Assembly (NCBI GenBank): GCA_044371675.1
Contig: JBILTF010000057.1
Location: 1 to 14,419 of the forward strand
Length of the DNA stretch: 14,419 bases
Direction: 5' to 3'
Source of the DNA: CAIZGX01 sp044371675
Lineage (GTDB): Bacteria > Bacteroidota > Bacteroidia > Flavobacteriales_D > Sanyastnellaceae
This document shows positions 7,027 through 14,405 of this stretch, piece by piece; position 1 is the first letter of the stretch; each line of letters opens with the position of its first letter. A program made the position numbers and the translations under genes. The notes under the pieces are model-generated. The model did no database searches. It was given only the letters and a program-made list of their open reading frames with translations, and was not told where the DNA came from.

Positions 7027-8544
7027 ATGGGTGAAGAATTAGTAGAGAGAAAAAAACTATACGACTACCAAGAAAAAGCTCTTGAGCGAATCTTCGCGCG
7101 TATTCATGAATTTCCTACCAATTATAATTTGTGTTTTCAACTTCCAACAGGCGGAGGTAAAACAGTTATTTTTTCTGAAATAGCTCGTCGATATATTCAG
7201 GAAACTGGAAAAAAAGTTCTCATTCTCACTCATCGAATCGAATTACTCAGTCAGACGAGTAACGTGTTGAATAATTTTTCAGTGAAGAATAAGATCATTG
7301 TCAGCAAGGTTAAGCAGCTTCCAGATGAATCGGATTACGAATGCTTTGTGGCCATGGTGGAAACGCTTCACAATCGTCTTCGCGACGAGAAAATGGAGTT
7401 CGCAAATTTGGGTTTAGTTATCATTGACGAAGCACACTACAATTCATTTCGGAAATTATTCGGATGGTTTGAAGAACAAGTGATTCTCGGTGTCACAGCA
7501 ACTCCTTTAAGCAGCAACATTAAGCTTCCTTTGAAAGACAACTACCACGATTTAATCATTGGCGAAAGCATTGGTAATTTAGTTGGGCGAGGATACCTTG
7601 CGAGAGCTAGTACATATAGTTATGATGTCAGCTTGCATTCTTTGAAAGTTGGAATAACCGGAGACTATACTGTGAGCAGTTCCGAGAAGCTCTATGGGAA
7701 TATGTATATGCAAGAAAAGTTGCTGTACGCCTATGAACAAAAAGCTAAGGGAACAAAGACTCTAATCTTCAACAACGGTATTAACACATCGAAACAAGTT
7801 TTTCATTTGTTTCGTGAACAAGGATATGAAATTCGACATTTAGATAACACACACAACGAACAAGAGCGTCGAGAAATTCTCGATTGGTTTAAAAACAAAC
7901 CCGACGCGGTATTGTCATCTGTTTCTATTTTAACTACTGGTTTCGATGAGCCTTCGGTTGAAACAATCATCATTAACCGAGCAACGAAATCGCTTACGCT
8001 CTATCATCAAATGATTGGACGTGGCTCTCGTATATTCAAAGAGAAAAAAGACTTCACAGTCATTGACTTAGGGAACAACGCGAAGAGATTCGGACTGTGG
8101 GAGCAGCACATTGATTGGTTCGACATCTTCGCTCATCCGCACAATTACCTCGAAAGTATTGTCTCCGACGAACAAATGTCGCGTGAAATGAAATACGAAA
8201 TGTCGCCTGAGATTCGCGATATGTTCTCTCTTTCTCCAGTGATAGACTTCGATATTAAAGAAGAGTATTTGCGCATAACACGTTTCGGAGGCAAAGGGAA
8301 AAGTGTGCTAGATAAGAGTATGCAACAGCACGCTACCATTATTCAAGAAAACGCACCAACGTTAGAAAGAGCTTTCGAACTATTAAAAATTCTAGATCAA
8401 GATATAAAGAGTCGCATGAAACAATATAGTTATTGCATCTCAAAAAGTACCGATAGTTATCTTGATTGGTTGAAGGAAGAGTACATTCGTAAACTTCGTT
8501 TAGACCTTGGCCATTTATACAGCCCAGACGTAAATGAAGATTAA
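7027..8544 (+). CDS. DEAD/DEAH-box superfamily 2 helicase (ResIII + helicase C type)
   Basis: ATP-dependent nucleic-acid translocase/helicase, 505 residues from ATG 7027. Domain 1 has a Q-like region (LYDYQEKALERI), Walker A LPTGGGKT (39-46), DEAH (134-137) and motif III-like GVTATP (155-160). Domain 2 carries GFDEPSVETIIINRATKS and motif VI MIGRGSRIF with the arginine-finger region 332-335. The C-terminal ~120 residues show no domain I recognise. No nuclease or methylase partner is adjacent, so this is not an evident restriction system. It resembles the stand-alone COG1061-type helicases of Bacteroidota. The specific substrate (DNA repair or RNA) is unknown. The same frame is open to a TTG at 7000, which would add MPKKATLAC; I prefer 7027 because the -7 box at 6988-6995 puts the transcript start near 7000. 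Confidence 0.9.
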   Translation: MGEELVERKKLYDYQEKALERIFARIHEFPTNYNLCFQLPTGGGKTVIFSEIARRYIQETGKKVLILTHRIELLSQTSNVLNNFSVKNKIIVSKVKQLPDESDYECFVAMVETLHNRLRDEKMEFANLGLVIIDEAHYNSFRKLFGWFEEQVILGVTATPLSSNIKLPLKDNYHDLIIGESIGNLVGRGYLARASTYSYDVSLHSLKVGITGDYTVSSSEKLYGNMYMQEKLLYAYEQKAKGTKTLIFNNGINTSKQVFHLFREQGYEIRHLDNTHNEQERREILDWFKNKPDAVLSSVSILTTGFDEPSVETIIINRATKSLTLYHQMIGRGSRIFKEKKDFTVIDLGNNAKRFGLWEQHIDWFDIFAHPHNYLESIVSDEQMSREMKYEMSPEIRDMFSLSPVIDFDIKEEYLRITRFGGKGKSVLDKSMQQHATIIQENAPTLERAFELLKILDQDIKSRMKQYSYCISKSTDSYLDWLKEEYIRKLRLDLGHLYSPDVNED

Positions 8545-8562
8545 ACAATTCCGTATTTTTTA

Positions 8563-8575
8563 TGTTTTGAAAACA
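8563..8575. promoter_or_regulatory. 13-base palindrome just upstream of the SulP gene
   Basis: TGTTTT-G-AAAACA is a perfect inverted repeat centred on one base, ending five bases before the SulP start codon. It overlaps TATGTTTTG, which is the nearest thing to a -7 box here (one T too many). It might be an operator, or a chance repeat in AT-rich DNA. Confidence 0.25.
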
Positions 8576-8579
8576 AATT

Positions 8580-10130
8580 ATGAAATTTACCCTTCCACAT
8601 AAAAACGATTTTTCTGCCTCGCTCGTAGTATTTCTTGTTGCACTCCCTTTGTGCCTAGGAATTGCCTTTGCTACGGGACTTCCAGCGATAACTGGAGTAA
8701 TCTCTGGTATTGCAGGAGGATTAATTGTTGGTCTTCTAAGTGGTTCTCAGTTGAGCGTATCTGGACCTGCAGCTGGTCTTATTGTGGTTGTTACAACAGC
8801 AATTTCAAGCTTAAACAATGACTTAAACTTATTTTTCACAAGTGTTTTCCTTGCCGGGATTTTACAAATTATTTTCGGAGCTTTAAGAGTTGGGTTTTTC
8901 GGTGAATTTGTTCCTACTTCCGTGATTAAAGGAATGATGGCCGCCATCGGATTCATTCTCATCTTCAAGCAGATTCCGCATTTAGTTGGCTTCGATGGAG
9001 ACTATGAAGGTGATGAAAACTTTATTCAGGCAGATGGGAACAACACCATTACAGAGCTCTTTCATGCAACAATTCACAGTGAGGCAGTCGTTATTGGATT
9101 AACCTGTTTGCTTCTGCTCATTTTCTTCGATTCAAAAAGAATGAAGAATACCCTTCTATTAAAGATTGCGCCTCCGTTTCTTATCGTTGTGGTTGTTGGA
9201 ATTATTTTAAACATCACTTCCAAATATCTTGGAATTACAGAGCAGCTCGAGGCCGAACATTTCATTCAGCTACCGTCACTCGAAACAGCCTCAAGTTTAT
9301 TCATTTGGAATAAGTTAAATCTTGCCAACTTCTTGAATACGACAGTGTGGGTCCAGGCAGCAATTATAGCAATAGTTGCGTCACTTGAAACGCTTTTAAA
9401 CATTGAAGCGACAGATAAATTCGACGATGAAAAACGTATCACTCCTCCTAATCGCGAATTGCTTGCCCAAGGTATTGGTAATGCTGCTAGCGGTCTGTTT
9501 GGTGGATTACCTGTAACTTCTGTTGTCGTGCGCAGCTCATCGAACCGTTTGGCAGGAGCAAAGACCAAATGGTCTGCCTTTATGCATGGGGTTTGGTTAT
9601 TGATGGCTGTTTTGTTCTTAGGTCCCTACTTGAACATGGTGCCACTATCTGCGTTAGCCGCTATTTTAATTATGGTTGGATTCAAGCTTACAAAACCAGT
9701 CATTTTCAGAGATCTTTGGAAAGAAGGAATTGCCCAATTCCTTCCATTCATTGCCACGTTTTTGGCTATCTATTTCAGTGACATGCTAAAGGGGGTAATG
9801 GTTGGACTTGCCTTCGGATTATTCTTCGTTATTCGCTCAAACTTCAAGAGTGCCATTCGAGTAACAAAAGGCAACAACAACGATGCTCTTCTGCGCTTCC
9901 GCAAAGAAGTTTCATTCCTAAATAAACCTGCATTGAAAAAAGCCTTAATGAAAATTCCAGAAGGAAGTTTTTTATTAATTGACGCTCGCAAATGTGAATT
10001 TATGGATCCCGATATTATTGAAATTTTACAAGATTTTGTTATAAGTTCGAAATCCAAAAACATACGAATTGAACTCAATAAAAATAACTGGGGAGAACTG
10101 CCTGAAGTGTTTAAAAATCTAAAACTCTAA
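8580..10130 (+). CDS. SulP-family anion transporter with STAS domain, probable bicarbonate importer
   Basis: Inner-membrane SLC26/SulP transporter, 516 residues. The membrane domain (about 10-430) begins with the family's hallmark region: ALPLCLGIAFATGLPAITG, then a glycine-rich LIVGLLSGSQLSVSGPAAG. The internal segment SLETLLNIEATDKFD plus GGLPVTSVVVRSSSN is also typical. Residues about 440-516 form a cytoplasmic STAS domain (LLIDARKCEFMDPDIIEIL). The family moves sulfate, bicarbonate or other anions. The beta-carbonic anhydrase gene only 11 bases downstream argues for bicarbonate (BicA-like) rather than sulfate; this is inference from context. No sulfate-assimilation genes are nearby. The only ATG fitting the hydrophobic start is 8580. 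Regulation is unknown apart from the palindrome just upstream. Confidence 0.92.
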   Translation: MKFTLPHKNDFSASLVVFLVALPLCLGIAFATGLPAITGVISGIAGGLIVGLLSGSQLSVSGPAAGLIVVVTTAISSLNNDLNLFFTSVFLAGILQIIFGALRVGFFGEFVPTSVIKGMMAAIGFILIFKQIPHLVGFDGDYEGDENFIQADGNNTITELFHATIHSEAVVIGLTCLLLLIFFDSKRMKNTLLLKIAPPFLIVVVVGIILNITSKYLGITEQLEAEHFIQLPSLETASSLFIWNKLNLANFLNTTVWVQAAIIAIVASLETLLNIEATDKFDDEKRITPPNRELLAQGIGNAASGLFGGLPVTSVVVRSSSNRLAGAKTKWSAFMHGVWLLMAVLFLGPYLNMVPLSALAAILIMVGFKLTKPVIFRDLWKEGIAQFLPFIATFLAIYFSDMLKGVMVGLAFGLFFVIRSNFKSAIRVTKGNNNDALLRFRKEVSFLNKPALKKALMKIPEGSFLLIDARKCEFMDPDIIEILQDFVISSKSKNIRIELNKNNWGELPEVFKNLKL

Positions 10131-10141
10131 ACTCTAAGTAT

Positions 10142-10774
10142 ATGTCTAACATTGAAAATCTTTTATTAGCGAACAAAGCTTGGGCTGAAGATCGAATTGA
10201 AGATAATCCTGATTACTTTAAAAAGCTAGCGGCGCTTCAAACTCCTGAATATTTATGGATTGGTTGTTCAGATAGTCGTGTGCCAGCAAATGAGGTTACA
10301 GGCACTGCTCCAGGTGAAATATTCGTGCATAGAAACATTGCGAACATGGTGGTGCATACGGATATTAATTTATTGAGCGTTCTAACCTATGCCGTTGATG
10401 TATTAGAAGTGAAGCACATTATTGTTTGCGGACATTACGGTTGCGGCGGTGTTAAAGCTGCAATGGGCAACGACTATTTACCATTGATTAACAACTGGCT
10501 TCGTAACATTAAAGATGTTTACAAAACGAATAGAACGGAGCTGCAATCAATTCAAGATGAACAAGAACAATTCGACCGCTTGGTTGAATTGAATGTCTTG
10601 GAGCAAGTCCATCACTTAGCTGAAACCAACATTGTTCAAGGTGCTTGGAAAAAGCGAGAAATGCCTTTGGTTCACGGTTGGGTATACGGACTCAACAACG
10701 GTATAATTAAACCGTTAATTACCATAGGTCCTGACAGTGAAATGGATCCACTTTATAAGTACAAAAACTTATAA
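10142..10774 (+). CDS. can: Beta-class carbonic anhydrase
   Basis: Interconverts CO2 and bicarbonate in the cytoplasm. It has 210 residues, close to E. coli Can. Zinc ligands and active site are all visible: Cys42-x-Asp44-x-Arg46 in GCSDSRVPA, and His98 and Cys101 in CGHYGCGG. HRNIANMV and the C-terminal VHGWVYGLNNG are also family landmarks, so the enzyme should be active. No signal peptide is present. The gene follows the SulP transporter by 11 bases and is presumably cotranscribed, so imported bicarbonate could be supplied to, or balanced for, carboxylases. Its last two codons overlap the last two of convergent tsaD by 6 bases. The symbol is given by family and not by strict orthology. Confidence 0.95.
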   Translation: MSNIENLLLANKAWAEDRIEDNPDYFKKLAALQTPEYLWIGCSDSRVPANEVTGTAPGEIFVHRNIANMVVHTDINLLSVLTYAVDVLEVKHIIVCGHYGCGGVKAAMGNDYLPLINNWLRNIKDVYKTNRTELQSIQDEQEQFDRLVELNVLEQVHHLAETNIVQGAWKKREMPLVHGWVYGLNNGIIKPLITIGPDSEMDPLYKYKNL

Positions 10775-11782
10775 CGGGTATCGACTTAAAGGAACCATTT
10801 TCAAATCTGAAATCTGATTTGCTTCCATTAAATAATGCGCTGCTATGCCAATCATAGCAGCATTATCTGTGCAATATTTAAATTGAGGAATAAAGACTTC
10901 GACTCCATTATTTACCCCATACTCTGTAAGTTGTTTACGCAATTCACTGTTCGCTGAAACTCCGCCACAAATAGCTATTTGATTGGTCTTTGTTGAAGTT
11001 AATCCTCTTTGAATTTGTCGAAGCAAATAGGTGACTACTGTATGTTGAAACGAAGCACAAAGGTTCGCTCTTTCTTCTTCAATAAAATTCTGATTTAACT
11101 TTTGATTGTCTCTCAAGAAATAGAGCAACGAAGTTTTCAATCCGGAAAAACTAAAGTTCAATCCCTCCACTTTTGGGATGGGAAAACTAAATTTCTTCGC
11201 ATCCCCTGTTTGAGCCATTTTGTCCAATAATGGTCCCCCCGGGTAATCCAACCCCAAAACTTTCGCAGCTTTATCAAAGGCCTCTCCTCCTGCGTCATCA
11301 ATGGTCTCTCCCACTACTTCCATTCTTGTTGGTGAATGAACCACCACCAATTGCGTATGCCCGCCACTTACGGTCAAATTCAAAAATGGAAACGTTGGTT
11401 TGTTCTCACAATCATCTGCAAAATGTGCAAGGATGTGTGCTTGCATATGATTCACTCCAACTAATGGGATTTCCAATGCAAGACTCAAACTTTTCGCGAA
11501 TGAAATTCCAACCAACAAAGAGCCCATAAGTCCGGGACCTTGGGTTACTGCAATGACCTCCAAATCACGTAGCTCCTTCCCCGCTGTTTTCAGCGCTGCA
11601 TGAACAACAGCGGTAATCATGGTTTGATGCGCACGGCTGGCGATCTCTGGAACTACTCCACCAAACTGAGCATGCTGCAACTGTGTAACGACTTCATTCG
11701 ATAAAACTTCAGTACCCCGTAACACAGCTGCCGAGGTTTCGTCGCAGCTACTTTCAATGGCTAAAATTAATTTATCTTCCAT
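10769..11782 (-). CDS. tsaD: tRNA N6-adenosine threonylcarbamoyltransferase TsaD
   Basis: Transfers threonylcarbamoyl from TC-AMP to A37 of ANN-decoding tRNAs (t6A), with TsaB/TsaE partners. Essential in most bacteria; cytoplasmic. It has 337 residues, the normal length. It shows the ASKHA start ILAIESSCDETSAAV, VPEIASRAH, VTQGPGLMGSLLVG, the metal ligands His112 and His116 in NHMQAH, SGGHTQLV, FDKAAKVLGLDYPGGP, FSFSGLKTS, and Asp306 in CTDNAAMIG. It lies one base downstream of the ApbE-like gene on the same strand and is probably cotranscribed with it. At the 3' end it converges on the carbonic anhydrase gene. No factor-independent terminator is visible there. Confidence 0.97.
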   Translation of the reverse strand: MEDKLILAIESSCDETSAAVLRGTEVLSNEVVTQLQHAQFGGVVPEIASRAHQTMITAVVHAALKTAGKELRDLEVIAVTQGPGLMGSLLVGISFAKSLSLALEIPLVGVNHMQAHILAHFADDCENKPTFPFLNLTVSGGHTQLVVVHSPTRMEVVGETIDDAGGEAFDKAAKVLGLDYPGGPLLDKMAQTGDAKKFSFPIPKVEGLNFSFSGLKTSLLYFLRDNQKLNQNFIEEERANLCASFQHTVVTYLLRQIQRGLTSTKTNQIAICGGVSANSELRKQLTEYGVNNGVEVFIPQFKYCTDNAAMIGIAAHYLMEANQISDLKMVPLSRYPL

Positions 11783-11783
11783 C

Positions 11784-12833
11784 TTATTGTTTCGAAGGGG
11801 TCACCATCATTTTATTGAAATTCTCTGTTGAAGCTGATGCTCGCTCCGAATCCGATTTCATGAAATAAAGCAACGACTGAATATCGCTATCAGAATTTGA
11901 CTCATAAAACTGACCAATTTCTTCCACACCCATAACCATGAAAGCTTCGGCAAAAACATAAGACTCTACTATAGTCTTTGCAGAAACATAGCTCTGATAC
12001 ATTTCATTCTGAACAGGAGAAAGCGTCTTCGGGTCGAGAAGCGATAATTTATTTCGCGCGTCGTATGTTGCGTAAGCTCGATTTACCACACGCAAAAGAT
12101 TTCCTGTGTCTTGTCCAGAGGATTTCATGTCTAATACATTTAAACTATCCACTGCTATTCCAAATCCAGCCTGCCAAACATCGGTCTTCACAACGGCTTG
12201 TTTTACCGATACATTTCGCTCTTTCAAGTATTCAAGTATTTTGTCTAAAACAATGGCACTACCAAACTTCTGCAAATCAATTTGAACCTTTGCATTATTC
12301 TTTCGAATGCGAGTTGATTTATAAACTCCGTTTTCTTCTAAATCTTCAACATCTATATTAGCTGAATACATGCCTGTAAAGACTTTCAAGGAATCAATAT
12401 TTGGAACTTTCGGCATTGGATTCAATAATTGTGGCAACCAAGCTATTTGGGCCGGAGAAAGAGTAAAATCCCAACTACCGCCTGAACGATAATTGAATTC
12501 TCTAGCCATTGTAAGCATTACTCCCATGATTCTGTTATAATCCGTAAATTCAAAAAAACCATTTTCAGCAGAAGCATAATTGTACAACATGCATGTGCTG
12601 TTCGGATTGTTTGCATCAATGTGCATGCGCACCGCGTTTTCAATCGAGTCGAACGCGAACGAATAGTCGGTGGTGTCACCAACAACGCTCACCGTATACT
12701 TCATTCCCAAAAAATCACGATCGTAATCTCTCCCTATCAATCCCCCATCTGTTTTACTCTTATTTCCACATGAATGAAAAACAATTCCAAACAAAACGAT
12801 TGCAAAAAACAGGATAGACGCATTTTTTTTCAT
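11784..12833 (-). CDS. ApbE-like lipoprotein, degenerate at metal- and flavin-binding positions
   Basis: 349 residues. The signal peptide ends in a lipobox-like FHSC with Cys22, so it is probably a membrane-anchored lipoprotein. The body follows the ApbE (FAD:protein FMN transferase) order: SGGSWDFTLSPAQIAW (117-132, compare GGAFDITVGPL), IDLQKFGSAIVLDKI (185-199), AYATYD (253-258), LLDPKTLSP (265-273), and VESYVFAEAFMVMG (289-302). The usual GGDIR is replaced around KTDVW (216-220). The His of HIIDP is absent (LSLLDP). The Mg-binding Asp and Thr of ADALATAL align to Tyr292 and Glu296. It therefore looks unable to bind metal normally and may be a pseudo-enzyme or have a changed function. This rests on my hand alignment. 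It is one base from tsaD and diverges from the plug gene. Confidence 0.78.
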   Translation of the reverse strand: MKKNASILFFAIVLFGIVFHSCGNKSKTDGGLIGRDYDRDFLGMKYTVSVVGDTTDYSFAFDSIENAVRMHIDANNPNSTCMLYNYASAENGFFEFTDYNRIMGVMLTMAREFNYRSGGSWDFTLSPAQIAWLPQLLNPMPKVPNIDSLKVFTGMYSANIDVEDLEENGVYKSTRIRKNNAKVQIDLQKFGSAIVLDKILEYLKERNVSVKQAVVKTDVWQAGFGIAVDSLNVLDMKSSGQDTGNLLRVVNRAYATYDARNKLSLLDPKTLSPVQNEMYQSYVSAKTIVESYVFAEAFMVMGVEEIGQFYESNSDSDIQSLLYFMKSDSERASASTENFNKMMVTPSKQ

Positions 12834-12837
12834 GACA

Positions 12838-12845
12838 CAAAAATA
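12838..12845 (-). promoter_or_regulatory. -7 promoter box (TATTTTTG) for the ApbE-like/tsaD pair
   Basis: TATTTTTG on the minus strand fits TAnnTTTG exactly and ends four bases before the ATG at 12833. The signal peptide requires this ATG, so a transcript from this box would have almost no leader. Its -33 region would lie over the start codon of the divergent plug gene. No TTTG is seen at -33. Confidence 0.5.
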
Positions 12846-12852
12846 AACTGAA

Positions 12853-12860
12853 TAACTTTA
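12853..12860 (+). promoter_or_regulatory. -7-like promoter box (TAACTTTA) for the T9SS plug gene
   Basis: TAACTTTA matches seven of eight positions when the two n positions are counted as free, with A in place of the final G. It ends four bases before the ATG at 12865, the same spacing as the other boxes. It lies seven bases from the oppositely oriented box at 12838-12845. Confidence 0.35.
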
Positions 12861-12864
12861 TCGA

Positions 12865-14154
12865 ATGCGGAATACTTCAACTATCCTGTTTTATTTATTT
12901 CTTTGCTTCGCTCCTATGCTCTTGTGCTCAATACATGCACAAATCCCTTCATCGAACAGCAATTTCGTTCATTCCGATTACGACTATTTTTCTGTAGAGT
13001 CACACGCGAAAAACGCATCGCTTTCCGGCCCGTTCTTAAACCTATTGAGTAACGACGTAATTCAGTTTGAGTTCGATGTATTCACTTCTCCTGATGAAGA
13101 TTTGTACTACTCCATTTTTCACTGTGACCCTTTCTGGAACACTGATGATAGTAATCCTTCAGACGTTTTACAAGGATTCACAAGTCAACGAGTTTCCTTC
13201 CCCGAAAACTCCATTCACACAACCGCTACTTTCGATCACTACCGATTCGAATTGCCCAATACCATGACCAAGTTTATTCAATCTGGAAACTACTACGTTG
13301 TTGTTCACGAAGGAAGCGAATACACTGAATCGAGCGTTAGAATTGGGTTTCGCATGGTGGTTTATGTTGAAGGAGATCACGGTTTGAATGCCGCAATGAA
13401 TATTAAGCGTGCCTCCACCATTCAACATCTTCAGTCACATCAGGAAGTTGATTTCACCATTTCACTGGCTAACACTCCTGTGTACGACATGGACAAAGTC
13501 ATTCCCGTTATTCTTCAAAACGGAAGATGGGAAAACGATAAAATGAATTTCCAACCGACATACATTCAACCCAACAACGTATTGGTGTATGATTATTCGA
13601 ACGGTGAAAATGAATTTCCAGGTGGCGGCGAATGGGAAGCTTTTGAAACAAAGGATTTACGCTTAAACGGGTACAACGTCCAAAACAATATTCGTGTTGA
13701 AAATGAAAATCACATCTATTTATACCCTAGTCAGAATGAAATGAATCTCGCCTACACCAGTCGTTCCGACTTGAATGGCGCTTCGCTAATTTCCAGTGAA
13801 ATGTATGAGGACGATGATCTCACAAGCGATTACACTTTTGTTCATTTCGAATTGAATTCACCAGAATTAACAAATAAGGTTTTTCTTGAATGTGGAAATG
13901 AATGGAATGCTCCTATTCTGTGTGAATACAGTGACATTAAAAAAGCGTATCAAGCCACAATGTATTTGAAACAAGGGGTGTACAATTACCGCTTTCGCAT
14001 TGAGCCTTCAAGCAACAGCGAAGAAATTAATTTTGCTGAAGGAAACCATTCTGCCACCGAAAACAATTACCAGCTATTGGTATACTATTACGACCGGAAT
14101 GCTGGCTTTTTCAAATGCGGGGGAAACTTCATTCAAAATTCGAGAAGGAACTAA
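12865..14154 (+). CDS. Type IX secretion system plug protein family (DUF5103)
   Basis: 429 residues with a signal peptide (about 1-25, ending IHAQ), so it is periplasmic or outer-membrane associated. The order of motifs matches DUF5103: LYYSIFHCDPFWNTDD (compare YYYTI-HCDADWN), a 'DGF-type' segment LQGFTSQRVSF, HYRFELPN, SGNYYVVVHEG, FRMVVYVE, VILQNGRWEND, FPGGGEWEAFETKDLR and LKQGVYNYRF with TENNYQLLVYYYDR at the end. Members are known to cap the periplasmic face of the SprA translocon in flavobacterial type IX secretion. No other T9SS gene is in this window, which is normal because T9SS genes are scattered. The family assignment is from remembered motifs. The start is set by the signal peptide. 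It diverges from the ApbE-like gene 31 bases away and converges with the ORF at 14151. Confidence 0.85.
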   Translation: MRNTSTILFYLFLCFAPMLLCSIHAQIPSSNSNFVHSDYDYFSVESHAKNASLSGPFLNLLSNDVIQFEFDVFTSPDEDLYYSIFHCDPFWNTDDSNPSDVLQGFTSQRVSFPENSIHTTATFDHYRFELPNTMTKFIQSGNYYVVVHEGSEYTESSVRIGFRMVVYVEGDHGLNAAMNIKRASTIQHLQSHQEVDFTISLANTPVYDMDKVIPVILQNGRWENDKMNFQPTYIQPNNVLVYDYSNGENEFPGGGEWEAFETKDLRLNGYNVQNNIRVENENHIYLYPSQNEMNLAYTSRSDLNGASLISSEMYEDDDLTSDYTFVHFELNSPELTNKVFLECGNEWNAPILCEYSDIKKAYQATMYLKQGVYNYRFRIEPSSNSEEINFAEGNHSATENNYQLLVYYYDRNAGFFKCGGNFIQNSRRN

Positions 14155-14405
14155 TCCTTGTCGTAATTGAAATCTTCTTCCTTCCACTCTCTTCTTCCAC
14201 GTCGCCAAATTTTATATTGCTGAAATTCTTCTTTAACAAAAATCAAAAATTCATACTGCGAACTCTGACGAATAAAATCGTCGCTCACATGCATGAAATC
14301 AATAAACGCATCAAACTCTTCGTTGGTTAAATCAATGATATCATAGTCGACGTACAGATGAAAAAGCTCTTTCAGCAAAGCCCGTTTCTTGTCTTCGTAA
14401 ACCAT
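14151..14405 (-). CDS. Short unrecognised protein, possibly missing its N-terminus
   Basis: 84 residues from ATG 14405, rich in charged and aromatic residues (RRGRREWKEEDF near the C-terminus, EEFDAFIDFMH in the middle). There is no signal peptide and no membrane segment. Helical content is likely. The frame stays open upstream to the window edge (codons for EVSR precede the ATG), so the true start may lie outside and the protein may be longer. Its stop shares three bases with the 3' end of the plug gene, convergent. I recognise no family. It is kept because nothing else occupies 14155-14419 and the composition resembles real protein. Confidence 0.55.
   Translation of the reverse strand: MVYEDKKRALLKELFHLYVDYDIIDLTNEEFDAFIDFMHVSDDFIRQSSQYEFLIFVKEEFQQYKIWRRGRREWKEEDFNYDKD

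Noticed and set aside
7027..8544. Helicase as part of a restriction or defence system
   Set aside because: Neighbours are housekeeping genes (SDR, SulP) with no methylase, nuclease, toxin or mobile element within the window.
9770..10078. Open frame of 102 codons on the minus strand (also one of 100 codons at 9266-9568)
   Set aside because: Both are antisense to the SulP transporter, with compositions expected from reading codon-biased DNA backwards.
10802..10821. CAAATC/GATTTG inverted repeat 28 bases after the carbonic anhydrase stop as a terminator
   Set aside because: Only a six-base AT-rich stem inside the tsaD coding region, and no T-run follows on either strand.
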